A DNA stretch of 64,000 nucleotides from Microlunatus sp. Gsoil 973 (lineage in GTDB: Bacteria; Actinomycetota; Actinomycetes; Propionibacteriales; Propionibacteriaceae): positions 3,348,001 through 3,412,000 of the forward strand of contig NZ_CP046122.1 in assembly GCF_009707365.1 (NCBI RefSeq), given 5' to 3'. Below are positions 46,067-55,098 of this stretch, piece by piece. The stretch's first letter is position 1. Each line of letters opens with the position of its first letter. The position numbers were made by a program, and so were the translations under genes. Below the pieces are notes generated by a model that searched no databases, had not been told where the DNA came from, and was given only the letters and a program-made list of their open reading frames with translations.

Positions 46067-46995
46067 CGGGCCGCCACCGCGTCGCGAGTGCAGCGCGCCG
46101 CGCCGATGATGCCGGCGTCGGCGCCCAGCTGTGCAGGGACGATCGGCGTTTCTGCGACGAGAGGAAGGGCAGCCGACGCGGCGGCAGCCCGCAGGGTGTT
46201 CCACCACAACGTCCCGGCACCGGCCACGCCACCGGAAATGATCACGACATCGGGATCGACGATGTTGACCAGGTCTCCCACTGCCGCACCGAGTGCGTCC
46301 GCCGACTTCTGCATGGCCCGGTCAGCATAACCGTCGAATCCCGACCGCCCGGCGACCTCCCGCGCCTCGGTGACCGTCGGGTCACCGCCGATGCTGCGAT
46401 ACAGCTGCACGATGCCGTAGCCGGAGGAGATCGCCTCGAGGTGACCGGTCGCACCGCAACTGCACGGCAATCCGACCGCTGCCGGTGAGGCGATATGGCC
46501 GAAGTGTCCGGCGAGACCGTGTGCCCCGGTCATCGGCCGCCCATGCTCGATCACGGCCCCGCCGAGACCAGTTCCGGCTGCGACGACCAGCACGTGGTCT
46601 CGGCCGGCTCCGGCTCCGCACCAGGCCTCTCCGACCCCGTGCGCGTGGACATCGTTCAGGGCCGTTACCACGAGCTGGGGTCCCAACCCGCGGAAGACCC
46701 GGGTGAAATGCCCGACGAGATCGGTTCCGACCCAGCCGGTCAGCAGGCCGGTGCCGGCCGTCACCACACCTCCGGCGATCACGCCGCCCGAGCCGATCCC
46801 GATGCCGACGATCGGCCGGTCGGCACGCGCCTCGTCGGCGAGCCGCCGGATCGTTGCCAGGATCGCGTCGCGCCCCTCCGTGGCCGGTGTCGGAGCCACG
46901 GAGCGGCGCAGCACCCGACCGCCCGGGTCGACCAGACCGACAGCGATCTTGGACCCGCCGAGGTCAACGCCGAGGGCAGGCGACTCCGCGGTCAT
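46063..46995 (-). CDS. ROK-family sugar kinase (N-acetylmannosamine kinase candidate)
   Basis: 310 aa. ALGVDLGGSKIAVGLVD is the ATP loop, VVAAGTGLGGAVIEHGRPM the second phosphate loop, and HFGHIASPAAVGLPCSCGATG with HLEA the zinc-binding ROK signature, in which the third Cys is His as in some family members. It should phosphorylate an amino sugar or hexose. Coupling to nanE suggests N-acetylmannosamine, but glucose or N-acetylglucosamine cannot be excluded. It is the first gene of the operon. Confidence 0.85.
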   Translation of the reverse strand: MTAESPALGVDLGGSKIAVGLVDPGGRVLRRSVAPTPATEGRDAILATIRRLADEARADRPIVGIGIGSGGVIAGGVVTAGTGLLTGWVGTDLVGHFTRVFRGLGPQLVVTALNDVHAHGVGEAWCGAGAGRDHVLVVAAGTGLGGAVIEHGRPMTGAHGLAGHFGHIASPAAVGLPCSCGATGHLEAISSGYGIVQLYRSIGGDPTVTEAREVAGRSGFDGYADRAMQKSADALGAAVGDLVNIVDPDVVIISGGVAGAGTLWWNTLRAAAASAALPLVAETPIVPAQLGADAGIIGAARCTRDAVAAR

Positions 46996-47197
46996 GTCGA
47001 GGCACCGGACCGCACGGCGAGATGATCTTGGTATTGCCGATGGAGGTTCCGGGCGGACGCCGTCGTCGAGGCCGGACCGCGGAGACGGGAGAACTCGACG
47101 GTGATCAGCTTCTCGACGCAGGGCTGCACGACATCAAGTCTGTACGCCGGCGTCCCGCCAGTCCAATGGCGGGAACGAGCCCGGCCCGGGAAGCAAG

Positions 47198-47230
47198 CGG
47201 CCCGGACCGTCCAACCGGGGGTCCGGGCCG
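47198..47230. terminator. hairpin terminator downstream of tRNA-Ser(CGA)
   Basis: CGGCCCGGACC pairs perfectly with GGTCCGGGCCG (11 bp) around an 11-nt loop, about 28 nt past the 3' end of the minus-strand tRNA. The rest of the 46996-47257 gap holds no gene that I can see. Confidence 0.7.
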
Positions 47231-47257
47231 TCGTGATGTGCTGTGACATCACCTGGG

Positions 47258-47342
47258 CGGTGGCGGCGGGATTTGAACCCGCGGAGGGTTTCCCCTCACG
47301 CGCTTTCGAGGCGCGCTCTTTAGGCCGCTCAGACACGCCACC
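47258..47342 (-). tRNA. tRNA-Ser (anticodon CGA)
   Basis: The acceptor stem GGTGGCG pairs with CGCCACC, with discriminator G at 47258. The D-region TCTGAGCGG is typical of tRNA-Ser. The anticodon loop CTCGAAA gives CGA, reading UCG. A long variable arm is followed by the T-arm GCGGGTTCAAATCCCGC. CCA is not encoded. Confidence 0.93.
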
Positions 47343-47388
47343 GCCGGAGAGAGTACCAATCGGATCGGCCGGGCACGAAATCGTTCGG

Positions 47389-47865
<477 letters not shown>

Positions 47866-48498
47866 TCAGTCGCCGAATTCGGCCTCGACGACCTTGCGGA
47901 ACTGGGCACCGATCTTGATCTTCTCGGCAACCTCGGTCAGCAGTTGATCACTGCCGATGTCCAGGTCGTCGCACAGCGCGGTCAGGTCGAACTCGGACAC
48001 CCCGAGATCCTTGAGGAGTCCCAGATCGCCGATCGGTTCGGCCTCGTCTTCGTCATCTTCCGGGATGTCTTCACCGAGATAGTCGGCGACGTCACGGGCG
48101 ATCGGCCAGTCATTGGCTGCGGCGCTGTCGTTGAGCAGCAACTGGACGTGCCGGCCGCGGACCCGGACGATGACGGCGACCTCGCCCACCAGGCTGACCA
48201 GACCCAGCGCACCTCCGTCGCCGGGCAGCCGCCGCAGCTGCACGATCAGCTCGTCAAGATCATTCGCCAGCTCCTCGGACAACGCGTTGACCATGCTCTG
48301 GCCGTCCTCGCGGTAGGCGGCGACGATGAAGTCGACGTCCTCCGGCTCGGCGTCCTCAAGATCATCAAGATCGTCATCGTCGTCGTCAGTGTCGGGGTCG
48401 TCGTCGGCCTCGGCCAGGTCACGGCTGGATGCGGCCTCGCTCGGATCCTCGTCGTCGAGCTCGAATGACTCGTACTCGTCGTCGTTGAAATCGGCCAC
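47866..48498 (-). CDS. tRNA adenosine deaminase-associated protein
   Basis: 210 aa, strongly acidic; the first 55 residues are mostly Asp and Glu with an unbroken run of six Asp. The folded part holds [39 protein letters not shown] and [17 protein letters not shown]. The family is found only next to tadA in actinobacteria, and a helper role in A34 deamination is presumed but unproven. The ATG is at 48498. Confidence 0.85.
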   Translation of the reverse strand: MADFNDDEYESFELDDEDPSEAASSRDLAEADDDPDTDDDDDDLDDLEDAEPEDVDFIVAAYREDGQSMVNALSEELANDLDELIVQLRRLPGDGGALGLVSLVGEVAVIVRVRGRHVQLLLNDSAAANDWPIARDVADYLGEDIPEDDEDEAEPIGDLGLLKDLGVSEFDLTALCDDLDIGSDQLLTEVAEKIKIGAQFRKVVEAEFGD

Positions 48499-48650
48499 GA
48501 TTTCCCTCCACTAGCTTCTCAGCGCGGTCCACTGTCCGCCCGCGTGCGGACCGACTCCCTATCGTGTCAGATCATCTGCCCGAGCGGATAACTATTGCGT
48601 CCCAAATTGCCGCTCCCCGTGGCCGGGTGTGGCCCCGGTACGGTGCACCT

Positions 48651-49295
48651 GTGAAGCTGCTCGCCGTCGACCATCCACTGGTCAGTCACAAGCTGACCGT
48701 GCTTCGTGACCGGGACACCGACTCGCCCACCTTCCGGCGGCTGACCGAAGAGTTGGTCACGCTGCTCGCCTACGAGGCGACCCGCGACATCCGGGTGTCT
48801 CCCCACACGGTCCGGACCCCGGTCGCGGCTGCCGAGGGCGTCCGCCTGTCACTACCGCGCCCGTTGGTGGTGCCGATCCTGCGCGCCGGCCTGGGAATGC
48901 TGGAAGGCATGACCCGGCTGATGCCGTCGGCCGAGGTGGGGTTCGTCGGCATGGTCCGCAACGAGGAGACCCTGCAGCCGACGACCTATGCCGAGCGGTT
49001 GCCGGAGGACCTGTCCGGCCGACAGTGCTACGTACTGGATCCGATGTTGGCCACCGGCGGCACGTTGGCGGCAACCGTACGGTTCCTGGTTGATCGGGGC
49101 GCCGACCACATCACCTGCATCTGCCTGCTCGCCGCGCCCGAGGGCCTGCACCGGATGGAGCAGCTGCTGGACGATCTCAACGTGCCGTGCACGGTGGTGG
49201 TCGCCGGCGTCGACGAACGACTCAATGAGAAGGGCTACATCGTGCCGGGACTCGGCGATGCCGGCGACCGCCTGTACGGCGTGGTCGATCACTGA
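48651..49295 (+). CDS. upp: uracil phosphoribosyltransferase
   Basis: 214 aa from a GTG ([20 protein letters not shown]) with TACGGT ending 6 nt before it, so probably leaderless. [19 protein letters not shown], the PRPP loop [17 protein letters not shown] and the uracil site [16 protein letters not shown] are all intact. It makes UMP from uracil and PRPP. It is divergent from the tadA pair. Confidence 0.95.
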   Translation: MKLLAVDHPLVSHKLTVLRDRDTDSPTFRRLTEELVTLLAYEATRDIRVSPHTVRTPVAAAEGVRLSLPRPLVVPILRAGLGMLEGMTRLMPSAEVGFVGMVRNEETLQPTTYAERLPEDLSGRQCYVLDPMLATGGTLAATVRFLVDRGADHITCICLLAAPEGLHRMEQLLDDLNVPCTVVVAGVDERLNEKGYIVPGLGDAGDRLYGVVDH

Positions 49296-49296
49296 T

Positions 49297-49374
49297 CGTG
49301 CACTTCGGCCGCCCAGACTCAGGCAAATCTGGCTGCACATGCGTTCCGGCCGGTCCGGACGGCCGACGTGCACG
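49297..49374. terminator. long inverted repeat between convergent upp and MFS genes
   Basis: CGTGCAC-TT-CGGCCG (49297-49311) is complementary to CGGCCG-AC-GTGCACG (49360-49374) apart from one internal TT/AC mismatch. The gap between the two stops is almost exactly this element, so it probably acts as a bidirectional terminator. The loop is long (48 nt). Confidence 0.45.
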
Positions 49375-49376
49375 TC

Positions 49377-50690
49377 CTAGGCGAGGACCGGAACCCGTTG
49401 CCTGGCCCGGCCGACCATGATCGACATCACCGCGGCCGCCAGGCACAGCGACCCGGCGAGCAACCAGGCCAACTGGTAATCACCCATCCGGTCCCGGATG
49501 ACGCCCGCTCCGGTCGCGGCGACCGCGGCGCCGACCTGGTGTCCGGCGAAGACCCAGCCGAACGCCACCGGCGCATCGGAACCAAAATGCCGACGGCACA
49601 ACGCGATCGTCGGCGGAACCGTCGCCACCCAGTCCAGTCCGTAGAAGATGATGAACACCCACGTCGACGGTTCCGCGCTGGGACCGAGCAGTTCGGGCAG
49701 GGCGTACAGCGACAGCCCACGCAGCGTGTAGTAGATGACCAGCAGCAGACGGGCGTCGACCCGATCGGAGAAGAAGCCGGAGGCGATCGTGCCGACGATG
49801 TCGAAGATGCCGACCACCGCCAGCAGGCCCGCGGCCGTCGTCGGCGGCATTCCGTGGTCATGGGCAGCAGGCACGAAATGGGTCTGGATGAGCCCGTTGG
49901 TGCTCATCCCGCAGATCGCGAACGAGCCCGCCAACAACCAGAACGCGGGTCGCCGCGCGCAGCGGGCAAGGACCGTCAGCGCCCGCTGCAGCGAACCCTG
50001 GGATGATGCCTCGGCTGCGACCTGAGGCACGACATACTCGGCGGGCGCGCCGAAGGGCGTCAGTCCGAGATCTGCCGGCCGGTTGCGGATCCCGGCGATC
50101 GCGATCGCCATCGCGACCAGGGCGGCGCCCGCGGCAGTGAGCGCGGCGGTTCGCCAGCCGACGTGCTCGTTCAGCCGGGACAGCACAGGCAGGAAGATCA
50201 ACTGACCGGTCGAACTGCCCGCGGTCAGCACGCCGGTGACCAGTCCGGCCCGGCGCAGGAACCACCGTCCCGTGATCAACGCGGCGAAACTGAGCGCGAT
50301 CGAACCGCTGCCGAGGCCGACCACGAATCCCCACAGCAGCACCAACTGCCAGGCCTGTGTCACGAACACCGCGGCGCCGGACCCGACGGCGATCGTCAGC
50401 AGCGCGAAGCCGGCCACCCGGCGGATGCCGAACCGCTCCATCAATGCGGCGGCGAAGGGTGCGAAGCCGCCGAAGAGCAGCAGATTCACCGATACCGCGA
50501 ACCCGATCGTCCCGCGGCCCCAGCCGAACTCGGTCTGCAGCGAATCCATCAGGACTGCGGGCACCGACCGGAAGCCGGCGGCGCCGACCAGGGTGAGGAA
50601 GGAGGCGCCGGCAACGATCCACGGCCAGCGGGTAACGGTCCGGGGTGGCGTCAGCACGGGGGTCGGCTCGGGAATCTGCACGTCCGACAT
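49377..50690 (-). CDS. MFS transporter (monocarboxylate-type)
   Basis: 437 aa, 12 predicted helices. SLQTEFGWGRGTIGFAVSVN and RFGIRRVAGFALLTIAVGSG lie in the first half, where the conserved MFS loop falls. The tail IMVGRARQRVPVLA is cytosolic. The pattern FGWGRGT with YGLDWVATVPPTIALCRRHF is like monocarboxylate or oxalate/formate porters. It is divergent from a GlxA-type regulator 63 bp away, which probably controls it. Confidence 0.85.
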   Translation of the reverse strand: MSDVQIPEPTPVLTPPRTVTRWPWIVAGASFLTLVGAAGFRSVPAVLMDSLQTEFGWGRGTIGFAVSVNLLLFGGFAPFAAALMERFGIRRVAGFALLTIAVGSGAAVFVTQAWQLVLLWGFVVGLGSGSIALSFAALITGRWFLRRAGLVTGVLTAGSSTGQLIFLPVLSRLNEHVGWRTAALTAAGAALVAMAIAIAGIRNRPADLGLTPFGAPAEYVVPQVAAEASSQGSLQRALTVLARCARRPAFWLLAGSFAICGMSTNGLIQTHFVPAAHDHGMPPTTAAGLLAVVGIFDIVGTIASGFFSDRVDARLLLVIYYTLRGLSLYALPELLGPSAEPSTWVFIIFYGLDWVATVPPTIALCRRHFGSDAPVAFGWVFAGHQVGAAVAATGAGVIRDRMGDYQLAWLLAGSLCLAAAVMSIMVGRARQRVPVLA

Positions 50691-50753
50691 CCTTCCGGGG
50701 ACCTCGCTCACCAAACCAGTGGCCGGATTGCCACAATGTGCAAGAATCTGGCC

Positions 50754-51743
50754 ATGAACCTTCGGCGTTCGACCCCGCAGCACGTTGTGGTTCTGGCGAT
50801 CCCACCGGTGATCGGTTTCGACCTGACGATCCCGGTTCAGGTGCTACCCAGCGGTCGGGACAGCGACGGTGAGCGGCTGTACCAGGTGTCGGTGGTGACC
50901 CCGACCGACGAACCCGCGATGACCACCCACGGGTACGCGATCGCCCCCAGTGCCCCGGTCGAGGCGCTGCGGACCGCGGAGACCGTGATCATCCCCGGGA
51001 CGCGGAATCCCGCGATCCGCCAGGCGGGCCGACTGGACGGACCGACCGCGGCCGCCCTGGCCCTCGTCCCGGCTGATGCCCGCAGAATGTCCATCTGCAC
51101 CGGCGCCTTCGCGATGGCAGCGGCCGGCTGGCTGGACGGGCGGACGGTCACGACTCATTGGCAAGCCGCCGACGACCTGGCTCGGCTGCATCCGGGCGTG
51201 ACGGTCGACCCGGACGCCCTGTTCATCGACGACGGCGACATCCTCTCCTCGGCGGGGCTCGCTGCCGGCATCGACCTCTGCCTGCATGTGCTTCGTCGCG
51301 ACCACGGCGCCGCTGTCGCCAACCGGGCGGCTCGGTATCTGGTTGTGCCGGCATGGCGGGACGGCGGCCAGTCCCAGTTCATCGAGGCGCCGCTGCCCGA
51401 CGTCACCCGCGGCGGCACTGCCGGCGTCCGGGCCTGGCTGCTGGAACGACTCGACCGACCCGTCAGCCTGGCCGAGATGGCCGCCCACGGATCGATGAGC
51501 GTGCGCACCTTCACCCGACGGTTCCGGGACGAGACGGGACAGACCCCCGGCGAATGGCTGACCAGACAACGGCTCAGTCGGGCCGCCGAACTGTTGGAGG
51601 CGACCGATCTGACCATAGACCGGGTTGCCGAAGAGGCCGGGCTGGGCTCAGCCGCATCGCTGCGCCAGCATTTCAAGATCACCTACGGCCTGTCGCCGCT
51701 GGCCTATCGCAAGGCGTTCGCCGGCGAACCGGTCCGGAATTGA
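50754..51743 (+). CDS. GlxA-family AraC-type transcriptional regulator
   Basis: 329 aa. The N-terminal DJ-1/PfpI-like domain has VVVLAIPPVIGFDLTIPVQV and SICTGAFAMAAAGWLDGRTV (Cys in the nucleophile-elbow position). The C-terminal double HTH has MAAHGSMSVRTFTRRFRDET and VAEEAGLGSAASLRQHFKIT. Such regulators sense a small metabolite. It is divergent from the MFS gene, and an imperfect dyad (TTGCCAC-AAT-GTGCAA, near 50728-50743) lies between them. Confidence 0.88.
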   Translation: MNLRRSTPQHVVVLAIPPVIGFDLTIPVQVLPSGRDSDGERLYQVSVVTPTDEPAMTTHGYAIAPSAPVEALRTAETVIIPGTRNPAIRQAGRLDGPTAAALALVPADARRMSICTGAFAMAAAGWLDGRTVTTHWQAADDLARLHPGVTVDPDALFIDDGDILSSAGLAAGIDLCLHVLRRDHGAAVANRAARYLVVPAWRDGGQSQFIEAPLPDVTRGGTAGVRAWLLERLDRPVSLAEMAAHGSMSVRTFTRRFRDETGQTPGEWLTRQRLSRAAELLEATDLTIDRVAEEAGLGSAASLRQHFKITYGLSPLAYRKAFAGEPVRN

Positions 51744-51771
51744 TCACCGTCCGGTTGGGTACGGACCGACC

Positions 51772-52404
51772 ATGGCACGGTATCCGGGAGCAGTGGAGTT
51801 CCTGCCCGCGCGGCACAACCTCACAGCGTTGCGCGCCGGCATCGAGTCCTGCCGGGGCTGTGATCTGTATCGCGACGCGACCCAGGCGGTGTTCGGCGAA
51901 GGGCTGAAGCGGTCCCGGCTGATCATGATCGGCGAGACGCCGGGTGATGTCGAGGACCGCACCGGGCGGCCGTTCACCGGGCCGGCCGGACGGCTGCTGG
52001 ACAAGGCACTGGAGGTCGCCGGCCTGGAGCGTTCCGAACTCTTCCTGACCAATGCCGTCAAGCACTTCCGGTACGAGACCCGCGGCGCCACCGGCAAGCG
52101 ACGGATCCACAAGACGCCGAGCCAGGCGCAGATCACCGCCTGCCTGCCGTGGCTGGAAGCGGAGCTCGACGTCGTCCGCCCCGAGGGTGCTGTGGTGATG
52201 GGAAGCGTGGCCGGCCACGCCCTCTTCGGCTCGGACTTCCGGGTCGGTGATCATCGCGGCCGGGTCAGCGAACCGCCGGATCGGCAGTTCTGGTCGGTGG
52301 TCACCATCCATCCCTCCGCCGCCCTGCGTGCCGACGACCGGGCCGCCGCGTTCGACGGGCTGGTCGCCGATCTTCGGCTGGCAGCGGAACGGCTGACCGG
52401 CTGA
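51772..52404 (+). CDS. udgX: UdgX-type uracil-DNA glycosylase (covalent uracil binder)
   Basis: 210 aa. MIGETPGDVEDRTGRPF is motif A of the family 4/5/X glycosylases. Iron-sulfur cysteines are at C27, C30 and C124, with His98 (AVKHF) where family 4 has another Cys. The stretch GKRRIHKTPS (residues 108-117) is the UdgX R-loop, whose His (H113) forms a covalent bond to the deoxyribose after uracil is cut out. C-terminal TIHPSAALRAD is also conserved. It is expected to bind uracil-DNA irreversibly. It follows the glxA-like gene with 28 bp between. Confidence 0.9.
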   Translation: MARYPGAVEFLPARHNLTALRAGIESCRGCDLYRDATQAVFGEGLKRSRLIMIGETPGDVEDRTGRPFTGPAGRLLDKALEVAGLERSELFLTNAVKHFRYETRGATGKRRIHKTPSQAQITACLPWLEAELDVVRPEGAVVMGSVAGHALFGSDFRVGDHRGRVSEPPDRQFWSVVTIHPSAALRADDRAAAFDGLVADLRLAAERLTG

Positions 52405-52407
52405 CCG

Positions 52408-52806
52408 CTACACCGTACGAGCGGTGTGGCCCGGATGCTCCGGGTCAATGCCCCAGCTGATGATCCGGCGGGGCGTGATCCGGATGAGTTGTCGGCTGAA
52501 TCCCGGCCGCGGCGGGTCGACATCCGCCAGCGCCTCCGCCGTGCCCCGCACCTCGACACCGCGCACCGTCCAGGGACTCCGCGATGCGAGGTCGTCGATC
52601 ACCACCGCGACCTGCGGACAGGTGGCGATGTTGCGGAACTTCTTGGTCCGGGCGAGGTTGTGACCGCCGATGTCGATGGTGCCGAGGTCGGTGTTGACGA
52701 AGAAGCCGACCGGGGAATTCTGCACCGTCCCGTCCGGTGCGACGGTGGCCAAACGGGCCAACACCTGGGTCGCCAAATAGCCCAGTTCCGACTCAGTGAA
52801 ACTCAT
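52408..52806 (-). CDS. PPOX-class F420-dependent enzyme
   Basis: 132 aa from the ATG at 52806 (MSFTESELGYLATQVLARLA). Split-barrel flavin/F420 fold: TVAPDGTVQNSPVGFFVNTD, ARTKKFRNIATCPQVAVVID and RIISWGIDPE. The length and RIIS-W-GI end are close to the MSMEG_5819-type subgroup. It may reduce biliverdin-like or other small molecules with F420H2. It converges on udgX, with 3 bp between the stops. Confidence 0.85.
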   Translation of the reverse strand: MSFTESELGYLATQVLARLATVAPDGTVQNSPVGFFVNTDLGTIDIGGHNLARTKKFRNIATCPQVAVVIDDLASRSPWTVRGVEVRGTAEALADVDPPRPGFSRQLIRITPRRIISWGIDPEHPGHTARTV

Positions 52807-52865
52807 TGCCTCACTATCCGACCTCAACCTGCGTTGAAGTCAAGCGTCGCCCGGGGCCGGCGTGC

Positions 52866-52895
52866 TCAGTAGTAATAAGGTCAGTAGTAATAAGG
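52866..52895. repeat. 15-bp tandem duplication across the menB stop codon
   Basis: TCAGTAGTAATAAGG occurs twice head to tail. On the minus strand this repeats the last five codons of menB, including the stop (CCT TAT TAC TAC TGA). The gene ends at the first copy and the second lies just downstream, in frame. Confidence 0.85.
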
Positions 52896-53780
52896 GAAGT
52901 TGCTCCACTCCGGATCGCGCTTCTCCAGAAAGGCATTGCGGCCTTCGACCGCTTCATCGGTCATGTACGCCAGCCGGGTCGTTTCGCCGGCGAAGACCTG
53001 CTGACCGATCAGTCCGTCGTCGATCGCATTGAACGCGAATTTGAGCATCCGTTGCGCGGTCGGGCTCTTGCCACAGATGATCTTCCCCCACTCCAGACCG
53101 ACCTCCTCCAGCTCGGCGTGCGGAACGACCTTGTTGACCATGCCCATCCGGTGGGCAGCCTCGGCGTCGTAGGTCTGGCCGAGGAAGAAGATCTCCCGAG
53201 CGAACTTCTGCCCCACCTGGCGAGCCAGATAGGCCGAGCCGAAGCCGGCATCGAAGGAACCGACATCGGCATCGGTCTGCTTGAATCGGGCGTGCTCGGC
53301 ACTGGCCAACGTCAGATCACACACCACGTGCAGGCTGTGGCCACCGCCGGCCGCCCAGCCGCCGACCAGCGCGATGACCACCTTGGGCATGAATCTGATC
53401 AGGCGTTGCACTTCCAGGATGTGCAGCCGGCCGAGCTTTGCCGGGTCGACGTCCTCCTCGGTCTCCCCGGCCGCGTACTGGTAGCCGGCCCGACCACGGA
53501 TCCGTTGATCACCGCCGCTGCAGAACGCCCAGCCTCCGTCCTTGGGTGACGGTCCGTTGCCGGTCAACAGGACGCAGCCGACGTCGGACGACGTCCGGGC
53601 ATGGTCGAGGGCCGCGTACAACTCGTCGACGGTGTGCGGCCGGAACGCGTTGCGCACCCCCGGCCGGTCGAAGGCGATCCGGACGACCGGAGCGTCGACC
53701 GCCCGATGATAAGTGATGTCGGTGAAGTCGAAGCCCTCGACCGAACGCCACAGATCCGGCCGGAACGGATTGTCAGTCAC
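52881..53780 (-). CDS. menB: 1,4-dihydroxy-2-naphthoyl-CoA synthase
   Basis: 299 aa. Crotonase fold with FCSGGDQRIRGRAGYQYAAG, LVGGWAAGGGHSLHVVCDL, TLASAEHARFKQTDADVGSF and the typical MenB end RDPEWSNFPYYY. It closes the second ring of menaquinone, so this organism makes menaquinone. The GTG start at 53780 has TAGATT ending 6 nt before it, suggesting a leaderless mRNA. Other men genes are not in the window. Confidence 0.94.
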   Translation of the reverse strand: MTDNPFRPDLWRSVEGFDFTDITYHRAVDAPVVRIAFDRPGVRNAFRPHTVDELYAALDHARTSSDVGCVLLTGNGPSPKDGGWAFCSGGDQRIRGRAGYQYAAGETEEDVDPAKLGRLHILEVQRLIRFMPKVVIALVGGWAAGGGHSLHVVCDLTLASAEHARFKQTDADVGSFDAGFGSAYLARQVGQKFAREIFFLGQTYDAEAAHRMGMVNKVVPHAELEEVGLEWGKIICGKSPTAQRMLKFAFNAIDDGLIGQQVFAGETTRLAYMTDEAVEGRNAFLEKRDPEWSNFPYYY

Positions 53781-53941
53781 CGGGCCAATCTATCGACTGA
53801 GACCTCGCCGGATCCCGATCGGACGGCCCGTGCTGTCCCCGTACGCGGCCCGCGGTCCGGCTCCGATGGCGCACAAGAGGAAGGGCGACCAGCTGGCCGG
53901 GACGGGTCCTCAGCCTCGCACTTCAGGCGTCGGTCCGAGGC

Positions 53942-54388
53942 TCATTGGATGTCGAATTCATTGCCCTCCGGGTCGAGCATGGCGATCCAGTGGCCGCCCG
54001 GCTCCGCGATCTCGCGGACCTGCGTCGCGCCGAGGGCCACCAGCCGTTCGGCCTCGGCATGCATCCGGGCCTCGCCGACGTTGATGTCGACGTGCCAGCG
54101 GTTCTTGACCGTCTTCTCCTCGGGGACGGTGTGGAACAGGATCCGTCGGCCAGCGCCGCGGATCGCTTCGAAGCCCTTCCAGGAAAGTATGCCGTCGGGT
54201 CGCCGGAAGGTCAGCTCCTCCGGGGCGGCACCGTGCTGCAGAAGACCCTCGATGAACGCCGTGTTGTCCTCCAGCTCGTAACCGAGCGCCTGGATCCAGA
54301 AGTCGGCGAGGGTGTGCGCGTCCCGGGCGTCAACCTGGAGCTGCCAGTCGTACGGCCCCCGGGGAGTAGCTGCAGGTACATCGGACAT
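53942..54388 (-). CDS. VOC family protein
   Basis: 148 aa from the ATG at 54388 (MSDVPAATPRGPYDWQLQVD) after AAAGGTGATCAG. LADFWIQALGYELEDN begins the first unit; RWHVDINVGEARMHAEAERL and IAMLDPEGNEFDIQ form the second. DPEGNEFDIQ is typical of the glyoxalase-like actinobacterial subgroup. It is divergent from a TetR gene and shares its operator region, so it is a probable target of that regulator. Confidence 0.85.
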   Translation of the reverse strand: MSDVPAATPRGPYDWQLQVDARDAHTLADFWIQALGYELEDNTAFIEGLLQHGAAPEELTFRRPDGILSWKGFEAIRGAGRRILFHTVPEEKTVKNRWHVDINVGEARMHAEAERLVALGATQVREIAEPGGHWIAMLDPEGNEFDIQ

Positions 54389-54461
54389 CTGATCACCTTT
54401 CGTCGGGCCGGCCGGTCGTCCTGACGAGCTTCCCAGCTCCCGGTGACACTCACCTCCGCGC

Positions 54462-54485
54462 AAACTAGTACATATGTGCTAGTTT
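54462..54485. promoter_or_regulatory. 24-bp near-perfect palindrome, TetR operator
   Basis: AAACTAG and CTAGTTT flank a central ACATATGT, giving a palindrome with a single mismatched pair. It ends 7 bp before the tetR GTG and lies about 75 bp upstream of the divergent VOC start. TAGTTT within it can serve as the tetR -10. AT-rich sequence of this quality is rare in this genome. Confidence 0.75.
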
Positions 54486-54492
54486 GACTGCT

Positions 54493-55098
54493 GTGGTGAA
54501 CACGATCGACGGCGAGCGGCGCCGCCACGAACTGTCCGAGGCGGTGTGGCGGCTCATCCTTCGCGACGGCCTCGGCGCCGCATCCGTGCGCGGCGTCGCC
54601 CAGGAGGCAGGTCTGGCGACAGGTTCAGTGCGGCACTTCTTCCCCACGCAGTCCGACCTGTTGGTGTTCGCGATGCGTGAGCTGAGTGCCACCGTCACGG
54701 CGCGGGTGCAGGCCACGTCGGACAGTCACGAACCGGCGGCGATCATCGACCGGGCAATAGCGATCTTCGCCGAACTGCTGCCGCTCACCGACCGCACCCA
54801 GGCCGAATTCACTGCCTACCTGGAGTTCATGATCCGCGCCCGGGTCGATCCCGCGTTGCAGCCGGTCGCGAGGCAGACCGTCGAGGACGTTCGGGGTCTG
54901 GTGATCACGGTGCTGACCGACTTGCAGCAGCTCCGGGCCATCAGCGGCGCTGTCGATCCACGGTCCGAAGCCGTCCGACTGCACGCCTTGATCGACGGCC
55001 TAACGGTGCAGTTGCTCATCGCCCCGACGACCCTGTCCCGCAAGGACGCTCACCAGACGCTGGCCGACAGCCTACGAGCACTGGAGCAACATCGATGA
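54493..55098 (+). CDS. TetR-family transcriptional regulator
   Basis: About 201 aa. Two adjacent GTG codons (54493, 54496) are the best starts; a TTG at 54484 would lie inside the operator. The HTH is AVWRLILRDGLGAASVRGVA and AGLATGSVRHFFPTQSDLLV. The C-terminal domain resembles the BetI/TetR_C_6 type with ELLPLTDRTQAEFTAYLEFM and HALIDGLTVQLLI. It should repress itself and the VOC gene. Its stop overlaps the start of the next membrane gene (ATGA). Confidence 0.88.
   Translation: MVNTIDGERRRHELSEAVWRLILRDGLGAASVRGVAQEAGLATGSVRHFFPTQSDLLVFAMRELSATVTARVQATSDSHEPAAIIDRAIAIFAELLPLTDRTQAEFTAYLEFMIRARVDPALQPVARQTVEDVRGLVITVLTDLQQLRAISGAVDPRSEAVRLHALIDGLTVQLLIAPTTLSRKDAHQTLADSLRALEQHR

Noticed and set aside
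46992-47336. 114-codon frame on the minus strand beginning MSERPKERASKAREG
   Set aside because: It is read through the tRNA-Ser(CGA) gene and its terminator; this is a common false gene produced by translating tRNA-Ser.
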